Origin: Anaerolineaceae bacterium UBA5404
GTDB taxonomy: Bacteria; Chloroflexota; Anaerolineae; Anaerolineales; Anaerolineaceae
Direction: 5' to 3'
Assembly: GCA_002409625.1 (NCBI GenBank)
Contig: DHNY01000010.1
Coordinates: 124,001 to 188,000 of the forward strand
DNA: 64,000 bases
Within the stretch, counting starts at the first letter, position 1, and every line of letters begins with the position of its first letter. The position numbers were made by a program, and so were the translations under genes. Below the pieces are notes generated by a model. The model saw nothing but the letters and a program-made list of their open reading frames with translations, ran no database searches and was not told where the DNA came from. Below are positions 41,584 through 50,670 of this stretch, one piece after another.

Positions 41584-43434
41584 TTATTCCTGCCCTTCAC
41601 CTGTCTTTTGGAATCGCAATCGATCATGCGTGTTCAAGATTCGTTTTCTCAATCGCAAGTTCTTAGGCGTAACCTCTAAAAGTTCGTCCTCAGCCAGGTA
41701 TTCCACCAACTCGTCCAAACTCATTTCACGGGGCACTTTTAGCCTTTCATCAATATCCCGGATGGACTGACGCATATTGGTAAGGTGTTTTTTCTTGACA
41801 ACGTTAATTGCCAAATCCTGAGAGCGACCTGTTTCACCCACAATCATGCCTTCATAAACCTCTACACCGGGTTTTATAAACAAGATGCCGCGTTGCTCAG
41901 CATTTTTAAGCCCAAAAGTAGAACTGGTACCAGCTTCAATGGCAATAATCGATCCGTTTTCGCGGCTTTCAATAGATCCCTCCAAGGGTCGGTTGCCAAT
42001 GTAAAAGCTGTTTAAGATGCCCTGACCATGAGTCATATTGAGAAAACGGTAGCGAAAACCGAGCAATCCGCGGGTTGGAATGGTGAAACGCAAATGAACG
42101 GTGCCATCGGTATTGTTATTCATTTCTTCCATGCGCCCACGTCGTTTGCCCAAACTTTCAATGACAACCCCAACGTAATCTGGGTTTACGTCGATATGCA
42201 ACTCTTCAAAAGGCTCTGTTTTCGTGCCATCTTCTTCGGTGATGATAATTGCCTCAGGGCGGCTGACCTGAAATTCATAGCCTTCCCGTCGCATGGTTTC
42301 GATGAGGATGCACAGATGCAATTCGCCTCTACCAGAAACGGAAAACACATCTTTTTGCTCAGTTTCACTCACGTGCAAAGCAATATTGGTTTTAATTTCT
42401 TCTTGCAGACGTCCCCAAATCTTACGGCTTGTGGAGTATTTTCCCTCTAAACCAGTAAACGGAGAGGTGTTCACACCAAAGCTCATTCTAACGGTTGGCT
42501 TTTGCACCGCAATGGTTGGCAATGCAACCGGGGTATCAAAACTTGCCAAGGTTTCACCGATTTGAATGTCTTTCAATCCAGCAATAGTGATAATATCGCC
42601 AGCTTTTGCTTCTTTGATGGAAACCCTTTCGAGTCCGATATAAGCAAAAAGATACTTGGCGGCTGTTTTTTCGATGCTGCCATCCAGTTTTATACGTGAA
42701 ATAGGCTCGCCAACTTTTATTCTGCCGGCATGGATCCGACCCGTTGCGGTAACACCACTGTATTCATCGTAACCCAGGTTGGTCACCAGCATTTGAAATG
42801 GCGAATCCTCTTCAATCATTGGGCCAGGGACATGATTGATGATCATTTCAAAAAGGGCATGCAAATCATTGTCCAAATGTTGATCCAAACCAGCTTTTCC
42901 CTGCAGACCATCCGCGTATATGATTGGGAAATCCAAAAGCTCATTGTCAGCATTGAGCTCAACAAAGAGATCGAATGTTTTATCCAGCGCATCTTTCGGG
43001 TTAGCATCGCGTCGTTCAATTTTGTTGATGACAACGATGGTTGGGATATGCTTTTCGATAGCTTGCTTGAGCACAAATCGGGTTTGGGGTTTAGGTCCTT
43101 CAACCGAGTCAATAATCAGCAAGGCGCCGTCCACCATGTTCATAATGCGCTCAACCTCACCGCCAAAATCAGCATGACCAGGCGTGTCTACAATGTTGAT
43201 GCGGATCATTTCACCATTTTGAGGATTTGGCACCAAAATGGACGTGTTTTTGGCGAGGATTGTGATCCCTCTTTCGCGTTCCAGCTCATTGGAGTCTAAA
43301 ACACGTTCCTCTACTTGTTGGTTATCTCTAAAAATGCGCGCTTGCTTTAGCATCGCATCAACTAAAGTTGTTTTGCCATGGTCAACATGCGCAATGATGG
43401 CTACATTTCTAATATCTTTTCGTTCTGTTAACAT
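41584..43434 (-). CDS. typA: Ribosome-associated GTPase TypA/BipA
   Basis: A 616-aa translational GTPase related to EF-G. G-domain motifs: AHVDHGKTTLVDAML (P-loop), RGITILAKN (switch I), VDTPGHADFGGEVERI (switch II), NKIERRDA. EF-G-like domains II, III and V follow, then the BipA-specific C-terminal domain (RSQDLAINVVKKKHLTNMR, EYLAEDELLEVTP). It assists 50S assembly and stress adaptation. It is separated from pdp by a strong hairpin, so probably has its own transcript. Confidence 0.97.
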   Translation of the reverse strand: MLTERKDIRNVAIIAHVDHGKTTLVDAMLKQARIFRDNQQVEERVLDSNELERERGITILAKNTSILVPNPQNGEMIRINIVDTPGHADFGGEVERIMNMVDGALLIIDSVEGPKPQTRFVLKQAIEKHIPTIVVINKIERRDANPKDALDKTFDLFVELNADNELLDFPIIYADGLQGKAGLDQHLDNDLHALFEMIINHVPGPMIEEDSPFQMLVTNLGYDEYSGVTATGRIHAGRIKVGEPISRIKLDGSIEKTAAKYLFAYIGLERVSIKEAKAGDIITIAGLKDIQIGETLASFDTPVALPTIAVQKPTVRMSFGVNTSPFTGLEGKYSTSRKIWGRLQEEIKTNIALHVSETEQKDVFSVSGRGELHLCILIETMRREGYEFQVSRPEAIIITEEDGTKTEPFEELHIDVNPDYVGVVIESLGKRRGRMEEMNNNTDGTVHLRFTIPTRGLLGFRYRFLNMTHGQGILNSFYIGNRPLEGSIESRENGSIIAIEAGTSSTFGLKNAEQRGILFIKPGVEVYEGMIVGETGRSQDLAINVVKKKHLTNMRQSIRDIDERLKVPREMSLDELVEYLAEDELLEVTPKNLRLRKRILNTHDRLRFQKTGEGQE

Positions 43435-43450
43435 TCTTCCTCATCTTCAA

Positions 43451-43480
43451 AAACAAAACCCGGCGAACCGGGTTTTGTTT
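43451..43480 (-). terminator. Strong terminator between pdp and typA
   Basis: Perfect 13-bp GC/AT stem (43451-43463 with 43468-43480), 4-nt loop (TTCG read on minus), T-run after it on the minus strand; starts one base after the pdp stop codon. Confidence 0.9.
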
Positions 43481-43481
43481 T

Positions 43482-44789
43482 TTACAATCCTATCACGCCT
43501 AAATGAGGCGGTGGTGGTTCAACCGGCGTTTCAACAATGCGTATTGAATCCTTCAATTTATCAATAGCATCTTGAATTGCTTCTGGTTTGTTGTAATGGA
43601 CATCAAACAGCTTTTGACCCAATTCAACCTTATCACCCACTTTTACACGAACCATTACGCCGACAGCAGGGTCAATCAAATCGCCTTTTTTGGCTCTTCC
43701 GCCACCTAAAATGACGCAGGCTTCGCCAACATTTTGGGCGTTGACTTCAGCAATATAGCCGGAAGTGTCAGCTGTGATTTCTTGTTGATAGCTTGCTTTA
43801 GGTAGCAGGTTCAAATCATCGATGTAAGCAAGGTCGCCACCCTGGGCAGCAATAAGCTTACGCATTTTCCCAAACGCGCTGCCATCAAGAATGGTTTTTA
43901 TTGCCATGTCTCTTGCTTCAGCCAATGTGGATGCCTTGTTGCCAATCAGAAGCATGTAAGAAGCAACAGAAAGACAATGCTCTTTGTAATCCTCAGGTCC
44001 TTCACCATGAAGCATGCGTACGGCTTCTTCAAGCTCCAGCGCGTTACCAACAGCCGTTCCTAATGGCTGATCCATAGGACTTAGCAAGGCAATGACTCTG
44101 CGTTGGCTTAGCTTGCCAATTTCGACCATAACCTCAGCTAATTCCTGGGCTTGCTGCAGGTTTTTCATAAAAGCGCCTTCGCCGACTTTAACATCCAAAA
44201 CGATGGCATCAGCGCCAGCCGCAATCTTTTTACTCATAATTGACGAGGCAATGAGCGGAATGGATGGCACAGTGCCTGTTGCATCGCGTAGGGCATAAAG
44301 TTTGCCGTCTGCAGGGGCTAAATCGAGGCTTTGACCGGCTACAACAATGCCAATCCGCTTGAGTTGCTCGATAAAGTCTTCAGTGCTGAGTTCCGCGCGA
44401 AAACCAGGTATGGATTCCAACTTGTCAATGGTGCCACCGCTATATCCTAAACCACGTCCAGACATCTTACCCACATCCAAGCCACAGGCTGCCACGATTG
44501 GTCCAATCGTGAGGGTCGTTTTATCGCCCACACCGCCGGTTGAATGTTTATCGACTATTAATGTGCCTAATGATGAAAGGTCAAGCACATCACCAGAATG
44601 TGCCATGGCCAGTGTTAAATGGCTAATTTCTTCATGGCTCATGCCGTTCAGCTGGACTGCCATAGCCCATGCAGCCATTTGGTAATCGGGAATTTCATTA
44701 CGCGTGTAGCCTTCAATTAAAAAGTTAATTTCTTGCCTGGAAAGTTCCAGTTTATCGCGTTTTTTAGTGATTATGTCTACCGCGCGCAT
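43482..44789 (-). CDS. pdp: Pyrimidine-nucleoside (thymidine) phosphorylase
   Basis: A 435-aa enzyme splitting pyrimidine nucleosides with phosphate. The signature SGRGLGYSGGTIDKLESIPG and the phosphate loop DKHSTGGVGDKTTL are intact, as is LDVKVGEGAFMK. A C-terminal PYNP domain (YIAEVNAQNVGEACVILGGG) is complete. It matches the broad-specificity, Gram-positive-type Pdp better than strict thymidine phosphorylase, judged by length. It lies 9 bases after khpB. Confidence 0.95.
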   Translation of the reverse strand: MRAVDIITKKRDKLELSRQEINFLIEGYTRNEIPDYQMAAWAMAVQLNGMSHEEISHLTLAMAHSGDVLDLSSLGTLIVDKHSTGGVGDKTTLTIGPIVAACGLDVGKMSGRGLGYSGGTIDKLESIPGFRAELSTEDFIEQLKRIGIVVAGQSLDLAPADGKLYALRDATGTVPSIPLIASSIMSKKIAAGADAIVLDVKVGEGAFMKNLQQAQELAEVMVEIGKLSQRRVIALLSPMDQPLGTAVGNALELEEAVRMLHGEGPEDYKEHCLSVASYMLLIGNKASTLAEARDMAIKTILDGSAFGKMRKLIAAQGGDLAYIDDLNLLPKASYQQEITADTSGYIAEVNAQNVGEACVILGGGRAKKGDLIDPAVGVMVRVKVGDKVELGQKLFDVHYNKPEAIQDAIDKLKDSIRIVETPVEPPPPHLGVIGL

Positions 44790-44797
44790 CGTTTTGC

Positions 44798-45505
44798 CTA
44801 CTTCTTTGGATAAATGAAAATTTTCCGGTTGGGTTCTTCGCCCACAGATTCTGTGTAAACAGCGTCATCTTTTCTTAATGCCATGTGCACCATGCGCCGT
44901 TCACTGGCTCCCATGGGTTCAAGGGACTGTCTTTTGCCCGTTTCAACCACTTGATCAGCAATCAAGCGTGCCATTTTTTGGATTTCACCTTCACGTCTTC
45001 CACGGTAATTTTGGACATCCAACTGAATAGGAACCCATTGGCTTTCTTTGTGGCTCACCATCAAACTAAGCAAGTACTGAAGCGCGTTTAAAACCTCCGA
45101 CTTTTTACCAATTAGAAACTTTAAATCATCGCCTTCAATGTTAATTTTGATAACCGGGCGGCGGTCATCATCTTGTTCTTCAACACTGGTTTGCAGTTTA
45201 GCATCAATATCCAGATAGTCGATGATGCTTCTTAAAGTATCAACAACAAGCGTTTCCTGATTGGCTTCGTTTTCGTTGTTAATCACCTTAATATCCGGAT
45301 GCGAAGGTAATTCTACATCCGCGGATTTTACGAGAAGCTTGACTCGAGCCTGGCGTGAGGCAAATCGAAAAATAGTCTTTTTACCTTCATCCAGGATTTG
45401 AACATCCACATCTTCACGATTGAGATTAAGCTGCTCTAATCCTTTTTCGATCGCTTCTTCAACCGTTGGGGCGATTGATTCAAGCGATGCTCTTTTTTGT
45501 GTCAT
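44798..45505 (-). CDS. khpB: RNA-binding protein KhpB (Jag/EloR)
   Basis: A 235-aa protein with the three Jag parts: N-terminal Jag_N domain (about 5-52, TVEEAIEKGLEQLNLNREDV), a KH domain (about 115-160, INIEGDDLKFLIGKKSEVLNALQYL) and a C-terminal R3H domain (about 170-235, ERRMVHMALRKDDAVYTESV). It binds RNA and influences cell-wall elongation in Firmicutes. Its place beside yidC is the standard arrangement. Confidence 0.94.
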   Translation of the reverse strand: MTQKRASLESIAPTVEEAIEKGLEQLNLNREDVDVQILDEGKKTIFRFASRQARVKLLVKSADVELPSHPDIKVINNENEANQETLVVDTLRSIIDYLDIDAKLQTSVEEQDDDRRPVIKINIEGDDLKFLIGKKSEVLNALQYLLSLMVSHKESQWVPIQLDVQNYRGRREGEIQKMARLIADQVVETGKRQSLEPMGASERRMVHMALRKDDAVYTESVGEEPNRKIFIYPKK

Positions 45506-45537
45506 GATTACTCTCTTTCAAAGGACAAAAGTCCCAC

Positions 45538-46449
45538 TTACTTCTTCATCTTTTTTGGTCGCATCTTTCGAGCTGCTGAGCGGGCAGAAGGTCTGGGTGA
45601 TTGTGGCACCACTTCTTCATCTTCCTCTTCATCTTCGTATTCTTCGGCAAGCGTTGTTTCAACAACCTTGTTTGTAGGAGCCGGCTCATCTTTTTTAGCC
45701 CAGGGAATCAAGCTCTTCCAATTCATTTCGCCCATCAATGCATATTGCAGCATGGTAGTCAGGTTCGATGTTACAAAATAAAGTGCCAAACCAGCGGAGA
45801 ATTGGTAAGCAATGTAACCCATAAACAAGGGCATAATTTTGTTCATGCTTCCCGTAGCCGCAGCGGTAGATGGATCCGCGTTTGCATCTGGGCCTTCCAT
45901 TGCCTTACTTTGTAACCAAGTGGTAATAACTACCAGGATGGCCAAAACCGGAATACCAATACCCAGCACATTTAAGCGTTCAGGTTGCCCTAAATCCATC
46001 CACAAAAAGCGGTTTTGGACCGGGATAATCTTGTTGATATCGAGAAATGGGTAAACGATCCGTTCAAGCTTGAGCAATTCCACAGGCGTGCTTGCCATCA
46101 CCCGCATGATTGACTGGTACAAAGCGATCATGATCGGGAATTGTAAAAACATTGGCAAACACGAACTAAAGGGGCTAATCCCTTTTTCTTTATACATTCG
46201 TTGTTGCTCCATGGCCAGTTTTTCGCGATCATCTTTGTATTTAGCCATAATTTTCTTGTAATGCGGATCATTTTGCAGCTCAGCCATCTCTTTGCGGGAT
46301 TTCACCATCTTGGCAGTGAGGGGCATTGTGAGCAGTTTGATCAGCAAGGTAAACAAGATAATGGCAATACCAAAGTTCTTCACCAGCATGGTGATGAGGA
46401 GAAGAATATTGGTCATCGGTTGTATGAAAATAAGTTCCCAAATGTTCAT
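45538..46449 (-). CDS. yidC: Membrane protein insertase YidC/Oxa1
   Basis: A 303-aa insertase without the large periplasmic domain of Gram-negative YidC, thus Gram-positive type. The first helix holds IAIILFTLLIKLLTMPLTAK; a cytoplasmic coiled hairpin (KYKDDREKLAMEQQRMYKEK) follows, then CLPMFLQFPIMIALYQSI and two more helices (FMGYIAYQFSAGLALYFVT). The C-terminal tail is acidic then basic (EYEDEEEDEEVV...RKMRPKK), probably binding ribosomes. No lipobox is present. It inserts membrane proteins with or without Sec. Confidence 0.95.
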   Translation of the reverse strand: MNIWELIFIQPMTNILLLITMLVKNFGIAIILFTLLIKLLTMPLTAKMVKSRKEMAELQNDPHYKKIMAKYKDDREKLAMEQQRMYKEKGISPFSSCLPMFLQFPIMIALYQSIMRVMASTPVELLKLERIVYPFLDINKIIPVQNRFLWMDLGQPERLNVLGIGIPVLAILVVITTWLQSKAMEGPDANADPSTAAATGSMNKIMPLFMGYIAYQFSAGLALYFVTSNLTTMLQYALMGEMNWKSLIPWAKKDEPAPTNKVVETTLAEEYEDEEEDEEVVPQSPRPSARSAARKMRPKKMKK

Positions 46450-46461
46450 TGTTCTATCTCC

Positions 46462-47559
46462 TTATTTTTTTGCTGGTTTGTAGACCCATTTGGTCATACC
46501 AGTGTATTCAATCGGATAGGCGTAAACCAAGAATTCAGCACCCATTGGGGCAATGATAAACATCTCATCCGTTACCAACGGTGTAGTGTAGATTTTGCCT
46601 TTGGGGATATCAAATTCAGGGAAAAGAGGTTTGCGATTGACGTCAAAGCCTCTAATTGTGCCGTCTTCCAAGGCAACAATAAAAGCATCCTCGCCAATTG
46701 CTGCAAGTCCTGCCAGCATCTTACCTTGCTCAGCAATGATCCAATTTTCAGCTCCGGTCTTAGGATCCACAGAGATGATGTTTCCAAGGTCATCATTAAA
46801 AATCAATTGACCCTGCAACATAATGGGTGGAGCCCAGATACCTGAAAGCTTGAGAATTGAACCCTCATAGCGCCAAACTTCCTTTTGAGTTTTAGCATCA
46901 ATGGCAACAAACTCATGTCCCAGGCTGCCTACAAAGATGTAACCCAAGGTTTCATCATAATATGGCGCGCTAATGACTGCGCCTTTCATTGCAAACGACT
47001 TTTCTTCAGGTTTTCCGGTTTTTAGGTCCAACCAAAGGATCTCATGATTTTGTGAGCTGATGATCGCCTTACCATCTACGATAACTGGCTCGGCAAGAAA
47101 AGCAAACTTATCTTCATGGGTCCAAAGCAGTGTGCCATCTTTTGCATTGACACCATAAACATTCCGGTCGGTGTTCGGAGCGACAATAACACCATCTGAC
47201 TCTGCCACTTTGGTCTGATACCAGCCTTTGGCTTCTTTGAATTCCCATACTTTTTGGGTGGGTGTCTCTAAATTCACTCTCTGCAGGGTGTTATAAAGAT
47301 CGCCATAAGTGAAATATTCATCGTTGAGCAAAACCGGCGCATAAACCATCATGCGACTGTTGTCAGATGGATAACGCCATATTTCCAAACCAGTTTCCAA
47401 TTCAACTTTGTAAATCTTATTAGCCAGAGAAACAAAAAGGTGGCTTTCATTGGCAGCCAATCCAGTTGTGCTTTCTGCTCTCGGTCCAGTAGCACAGCCT
47501 GCAAGTAATATCAGGCTAAGCAGGGACAATATAATGACTTTCAGGTATTTTTTATTCAT
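46462..47559 (-). CDS. PQQ-like beta-propeller lipoprotein (BamB-like fold)
   Basis: A 365-aa lipoprotein (signal ending LILLAGC, Cys about 22). The rest consists of repeated PQQ-type blades: LFVSLANKIYKVELETGLEIW, GVNAKDGTLLWTHEDKF, FVAIDAKTQKEVWRYEG, ISVDPKTGAENWIIAE. Such propellers act as protein-interaction platforms; BamB is the outer-membrane example. Here the gene sits between yidD and yidC in a membrane-biogenesis operon, suggesting a role in extracytoplasmic protein handling in a lineage thought to have one membrane. True function unknown. Confidence 0.85.
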   Translation of the reverse strand: MNKKYLKVIILSLLSLILLAGCATGPRAESTTGLAANESHLFVSLANKIYKVELETGLEIWRYPSDNSRMMVYAPVLLNDEYFTYGDLYNTLQRVNLETPTQKVWEFKEAKGWYQTKVAESDGVIVAPNTDRNVYGVNAKDGTLLWTHEDKFAFLAEPVIVDGKAIISSQNHEILWLDLKTGKPEEKSFAMKGAVISAPYYDETLGYIFVGSLGHEFVAIDAKTQKEVWRYEGSILKLSGIWAPPIMLQGQLIFNDDLGNIISVDPKTGAENWIIAEQGKMLAGLAAIGEDAFIVALEDGTIRGFDVNRKPLFPEFDIPKGKIYTTPLVTDEMFIIAPMGAEFLVYAYPIEYTGMTKWVYKPAKK

Positions 47560-47571
47560 TCATCTCCTTCT

Positions 47572-47865
47572 TTAAGGAACCGGGTCGATTCCGCCTTTGC
47601 TAAACGGATTGCATCGCGCGATGCGCTTAACAGCCAGCCAGCCGCCTTTCAGCGCGCCATATTTGTAAATCGCTTGGTATCCGTAGTGCGAACATGTTGG
47701 ATAGTACTTGCAAGCGTTTTGCGAAATTGCCGGCGAAATCCAACGTTGATAAGCTTTTATGATAAGTAAGCATAGGTATCTTGGTAGTGTTTTGATGTTG
47801 AGTTTTAGATCTTTTAGTGGCGGGTCGGGGTAAGTTTCTGCCACATTGTTTTCTGCCGGAGTCAT
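47572..47865 (-). CDS. yidD: Membrane protein insertion efficiency factor YidD
   Basis: A 97-aa protein with the complete YidD motif: [30 protein letters not shown] and a C-terminal [17 protein letters not shown]. It has an N-terminal amphipathic helix for membrane association. The start overlaps the rnpA stop by four bases, as in most bacteria. Confidence 0.95.
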   Translation of the reverse strand: MTPAENNVAETYPDPPLKDLKLNIKTLPRYLCLLIIKAYQRWISPAISQNACKYYPTCSHYGYQAIYKYGALKGGWLAVKRIARCNPFSKGGIDPVP

Positions 47866-48212
47866 TCGCTAGTCCAGAGCTTTGCGCGCGTGAGCAAACG
47901 GTTTACAGATAAATCCAGCTCTTTTGGCGTTATGCTCAAAAGGGGTATTCTGGCAATCAGAAGTAAATCAACATCTTGCGCTAAATTCTGAATAAAGCGA
48001 TCGGCTCGATTTCGTAACCTTCGTTTACATCGATTTCGTTGAACCGCTCCACCAACTGCCTTACTTGCTATCACCGCATATCGGGAAAAACCCAAATCAT
48101 TTTGCCTAAAGACTAAAACCAAGTTTGAATCAGAAAAAGATTCCCCGAAATTCTTTACTTCCAGAATTTCCTGGGAACTCTTGATCCGATATCTGACTGG
48201 AACATCGTTCAC
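47862..48212 (-). CDS. rnpA: Ribonuclease P protein component
   Basis: A 116-aa basic protein supporting RNase P RNA in 5' maturation of tRNA. The RNR motif is present as [20 protein letters not shown]. Start codon GTG at 48212; no SD is visible before it, and an 8-bp hairpin covers the space between the rpmH stop and this GTG. Translation may therefore depend on ribosomes finishing rpmH. Confidence 0.93.
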   Translation of the reverse strand: MNDVPVRYRIKSSQEILEVKNFGESFSDSNLVLVFRQNDLGFSRYAVIASKAVGGAVQRNRCKRRLRNRADRFIQNLAQDVDLLLIARIPLLSITPKELDLSVNRLLTRAKLWTSE

Positions 48213-48231
48213 AAAACAAGAGCTGTTTTGT
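48211..48231 (-). promoter_or_regulatory. Intercistronic hairpin between rpmH and rnpA
   Basis: A perfect 8-bp inverted repeat ACAAAACA/TGTTTTGT (48224-48231 with 48211-48218) and 5-nt loop. Its 3' arm overlaps the rnpA GTG, and its 5' arm touches the rpmH TAA. It could hold back rnpA initiation until the preceding ribosome opens it. Confidence 0.45.
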
Positions 48232-48401
48232 TACCAGGTTACGCGTTTGACGTGATTGTTTGCCACGGCAGCCAACTTATGTCGACCACGTAAGCGACGT
48301 CGCTTGAGGACGGCCTGACCTCCAGCTGTTTTCATGCGAGCGCGAAAACCATGCTCACGGACGCGACGGCGTCGTTTTGGTTGATAGGTTCGTTTCGTCA
48401 T
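48231..48401 (-). CDS. rpmH: 50S ribosomal protein L34
   Basis: A 56-aa strongly basic protein read on the minus strand from ATG 48401: [19 protein letters not shown], then [20 protein letters not shown], ending KRVTW. The family core KR.R.HGFR.RM.T..G..VL..RR..GR is complete. It heads the rpmH - rnpA - yidD - PQQ lipoprotein - yidC - khpB cluster that classically lies beside the replication origin. dnaA is not next to it here. Confidence 0.97.
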   Translation of the reverse strand: MTKRTYQPKRRRRVREHGFRARMKTAGGQAVLKRRRLRGRHKLAAVANNHVKRVTW

Positions 48402-48524
48402 TTCAAAAATCCTTTCATATCCCGTGGTCCTACCAACAGGATGCAGTAGTCAAATTTATAACCTTTGAATTCTACCCGAATTACGCCTCGCGTCAAGCAG
48501 AAAGCATAAAAAGGCATCAAAAAA

Positions 48525-49787
48525 TCAGGCGGTTACCAGTTTTCCCAATAACTGCCCTTTTGGGTTTATTGTCTCTAATTCTACCCGATGAATAGCGTTC
48601 TTCAAGTTTCTCTCACTTTTTACAAACACTCTCAACATGTCTTTGCTTAAACCGGAATAGTAAGCCTCTTCATCTATGCGCAGTTTGCTTTCAAAAAGAA
48701 CGTCATCCGTTGTATTCAAACGATTCTTTTGATAGATCAACCCTAAATCTGATAAAAGATTTCTTGCAAGCTGGTTGCGCTCTTTTACAACGCTTTGTTG
48801 CACTTGGTGTGGCATTGTCGCTGCATATGTTCCTGGCATAGGCGAAAAGCTAAACACATGTCCCCCACTTATGCCAGATTCCCGAATAAAAGCCATTGTT
48901 TCTTGAAAATCCTGATTGCTTTCGCCAGGAAAACCCAGCAAAATGTCACTGCTTAAGGCTAGGTGTGGCATACGAGATTGAATCATTTGAAACAGATCTA
49001 ACAGTCTCGCTTTGTTAATAGGTCTTCGCATTGCTTTAAGCACATTATCAGATGCGCTTTGAACTGGTATGTGTAAATGAGAACAAAGCCTGGGCTCATC
49101 AAAAAGCGAAATAAGTGCTTCATCAATATCCCAAGGCTCTATTGAAGATAACCGAATGCGAGGAATGCTACTATTTTTTAATAAAACCTCAATTAATCCA
49201 CTAAGGCTCTGTTTTGGCACTAAGTCTTTTCCCCAGCTCCCCAACTGCACACCTGTTAGCACGATTTCTTTAGTATCCAGGTCTTCAAGTTTCTTTATGT
49301 AATTGAGGATGTCTTCAATTTGCGCGCTTTTGGGTAACCCACGGGCGATGGTCGTTAAGCAAAAAGAGCATTGGTTGTAACAACCGTCCTGCACCTTTAC
49401 AAAAGCCCGCGTGCGTTGACGTTCACCAAGCAGCGGTTTTTGGTCAATGTCTTGCAAATCCAGAAGCCGATAGTCAAGCAATTCAAACTTGGCATCATTT
49501 GTGAGAATTTCGTCTGCTTCCAGCACTTCAAGCGCATCTTCCAGCATTGCGCTGGGCCAACAACCCATGCCAATAACGGTTGCTTGCGTTTGGCGCTGGT
49601 ATTTTCGAATCATTTTGCGGGAATCTGCTGCAGCTTTTTTAGTAACGCAACAGGTATTAACGAAAATACAATCCGCCTCTTCCGACTTATTGACAACAAT
49701 ATCCCCCACCGACATATGTTTCATAGCTAACAGGTCAATCTCAGCTTGATTAAGCCGACAACCAACCATATCAAAAAAGACTTTCAT
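48525..49787 (-). CDS. mtaB: tRNA t6A37 methylthiotransferase MtaB-type
   Basis: A 420-aa radical-SAM methylthiotransferase. The N-terminal UPF0004 cluster cysteines are C10 (VGCRLNQAE), C46 (NTCCV) and C76 (GMGCW); the radical-SAM triad is C136, C140, C143 (CYNQCSFC). Sugar-binding RLSSIEPWDI, HIPVQSASDNVL and DILLGFPGE follow, with a shortened TRAM-like tail (about 365-420). The GCRLNQAE opening is of the MtaB rather than MiaB kind, giving ms2t6A37. It overlaps the upstream lipoprotein stop by one base. Confidence 0.93.
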   Translation of the reverse strand: MKVFFDMVGCRLNQAEIDLLAMKHMSVGDIVVNKSEEADCIFVNTCCVTKKAAADSRKMIRKYQRQTQATVIGMGCWPSAMLEDALEVLEADEILTNDAKFELLDYRLLDLQDIDQKPLLGERQRTRAFVKVQDGCYNQCSFCLTTIARGLPKSAQIEDILNYIKKLEDLDTKEIVLTGVQLGSWGKDLVPKQSLSGLIEVLLKNSSIPRIRLSSIEPWDIDEALISLFDEPRLCSHLHIPVQSASDNVLKAMRRPINKARLLDLFQMIQSRMPHLALSSDILLGFPGESNQDFQETMAFIRESGISGGHVFSFSPMPGTYAATMPHQVQQSVVKERNQLARNLLSDLGLIYQKNRLNTTDDVLFESKLRIDEEAYYSGLSKDMLRVFVKSERNLKNAIHRVELETINPKGQLLGKLVTA

Positions 49788-50455
49788 TAGGGTTTTACAA
49801 CAATAAAGTCGTTAAAGACGGCTGAAGCGCTGCCTTCTTCCGAAGTTTCAAGAAAAAGCCCAAGCTCGCCAATAGTGAATTGCTCGTCCTTGACTGTCAA
49901 AAGGTCACTTCCATTGACCCCCAGGCTAAGCATATCGCCATTACATTCGGCAAAAATGGTATTTACGCCATCATTTTGGGCAATTACGTCAGAATAAATA
50001 AATTTATCACCAGAAAGCATCGAAGTTTTGCCATCTTTTACACGATAAATACCAGCATAGCCATCTGTTGAGACGACAAAAGCGTAAAAGTTTTGTTTAT
50101 CCACATATCGACAAACAAGCCCGTAATTTGTGTTAATCGGTCCGGTTACTTTTTGTGCCTGAACACTAAATTTGGCATCACTAAAAACCTTGCCGGTGCT
50201 TGATACGCTCCGACCATCCGCGGGATTAATGGACATAAAATAGCCTTCATCAGAATAGCGTTTGAGCTCGTAAACATTATTCACTTCTTCCCAGTTGGTG
50301 GAAGGTTTTGAAAAATCCTCTTCCATTAAGACCTGTCCGGAATGCACCCAGGGTAATTTGTCCTGGCTGATTTTACCTTGATGAAAATAAGTACAAGCAC
50401 TAAGGCTTAGGACTAACAATAGGAATAAAAAGAGGGTAAGAAAGGTTTTCTTCAT
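49787..50455 (-). CDS. Lipoprotein with concanavalin/laminin-G-like domain
   Basis: A 222-aa protein with lipoprotein signal ending LSLSAC (Cys about 21). After a short linker, the mature part has the pattern of DUF1080/laminin-G-like jelly rolls: VLMEEDFSKPSTNWEE near the start, NYGLVCRYVDKQNFYAFVVS in the middle (the common 'G.v.R..d..n.Y.f.i' strand pair) and GELGLFLETSEEGSASAVFNDFIV at the end. Such folds bind glycans or serve as adhesion modules. The start lacks an SD; it is preceded by the 6S RNA region. Confidence 0.75.
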   Translation of the reverse strand: MKKTFLTLFLFLLLVLSLSACTYFHQGKISQDKLPWVHSGQVLMEEDFSKPSTNWEEVNNVYELKRYSDEGYFMSINPADGRSVSSTGKVFSDAKFSVQAQKVTGPINTNYGLVCRYVDKQNFYAFVVSTDGYAGIYRVKDGKTSMLSGDKFIYSDVIAQNDGVNTIFAECNGDMLSLGVNGSDLLTVKDEQFTIGELGLFLETSEEGSASAVFNDFIVVKP

Positions 50456-50484
50456 AGGATATTTAGATGCTTATTAATGTTTTA

Positions 50485-50664
50485 TAAAGCAAGCCCCACT
50501 ATGCCGTGTGCAGGGTGGTTTTGAACCTGCGATTAAGCAGGATGATCCTACTATCGGGTTCGGTCTTGACTTACTTACGTCTATCACGTCTCCTGAATAA
50601 GTTCGGATCCTTTTTTTAGGTGTTGGCCCAAAACTTATTTGCTGCATCACGAGCACAGCAGGGT
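50485..50664 (-). ncRNA. ssrS: Probable 6S RNA
   Basis: About 180 nt on the minus strand with the order of conserved blocks of 6S RNA, the RNA that binds RNA polymerase-sigma70. The 5' half has GATGCAGCAAAT then TTTTGGGCCAACACCTAAA, compared with E. coli GAUGUUCGCAAGCGGGCCAGUCCCCUGA. The 3' half has GCAGGTTCAAAACCACCCTG then CACACGGCATAGTGGGG, compared with GGGUUCAAGGG...GCCUGCGGCGGCAUCUCGG. The closing stem can pair (CTCGTGATGC with GCATAGTGGG, one mismatch), as can an internal stem AATAAGTT/AACTTATT. Length and an extended -10 promoter directly upstream agree. Exact ends are approximate. No covariance search was possible. Confidence 0.65.
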
Positions 50665-50670
50665 AACTAA

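Noticed and set aside
42730..43299. A 189-codon frame on the plus strand opposite typA
   Set aside because: It is antisense to conserved GTPase-domain sequence; the composition is a by-product of the typA reading frame.
46201..46845. A 214-codon frame on the plus strand
   Set aside because: It runs antisense across the yidC start and the PQQ lipoprotein end, has no SD, and shows no domain.
48402..48524. Possible replication origin upstream of rpmH
   Set aside because: Only 123 bases, and no DnaA-box-like repeats or AT-rich unwinding element were seen.
50474..50656. A 60-codon frame on the minus strand
   Set aside because: It lies wholly within the region matching 6S RNA, has no SD, and its product looks random.
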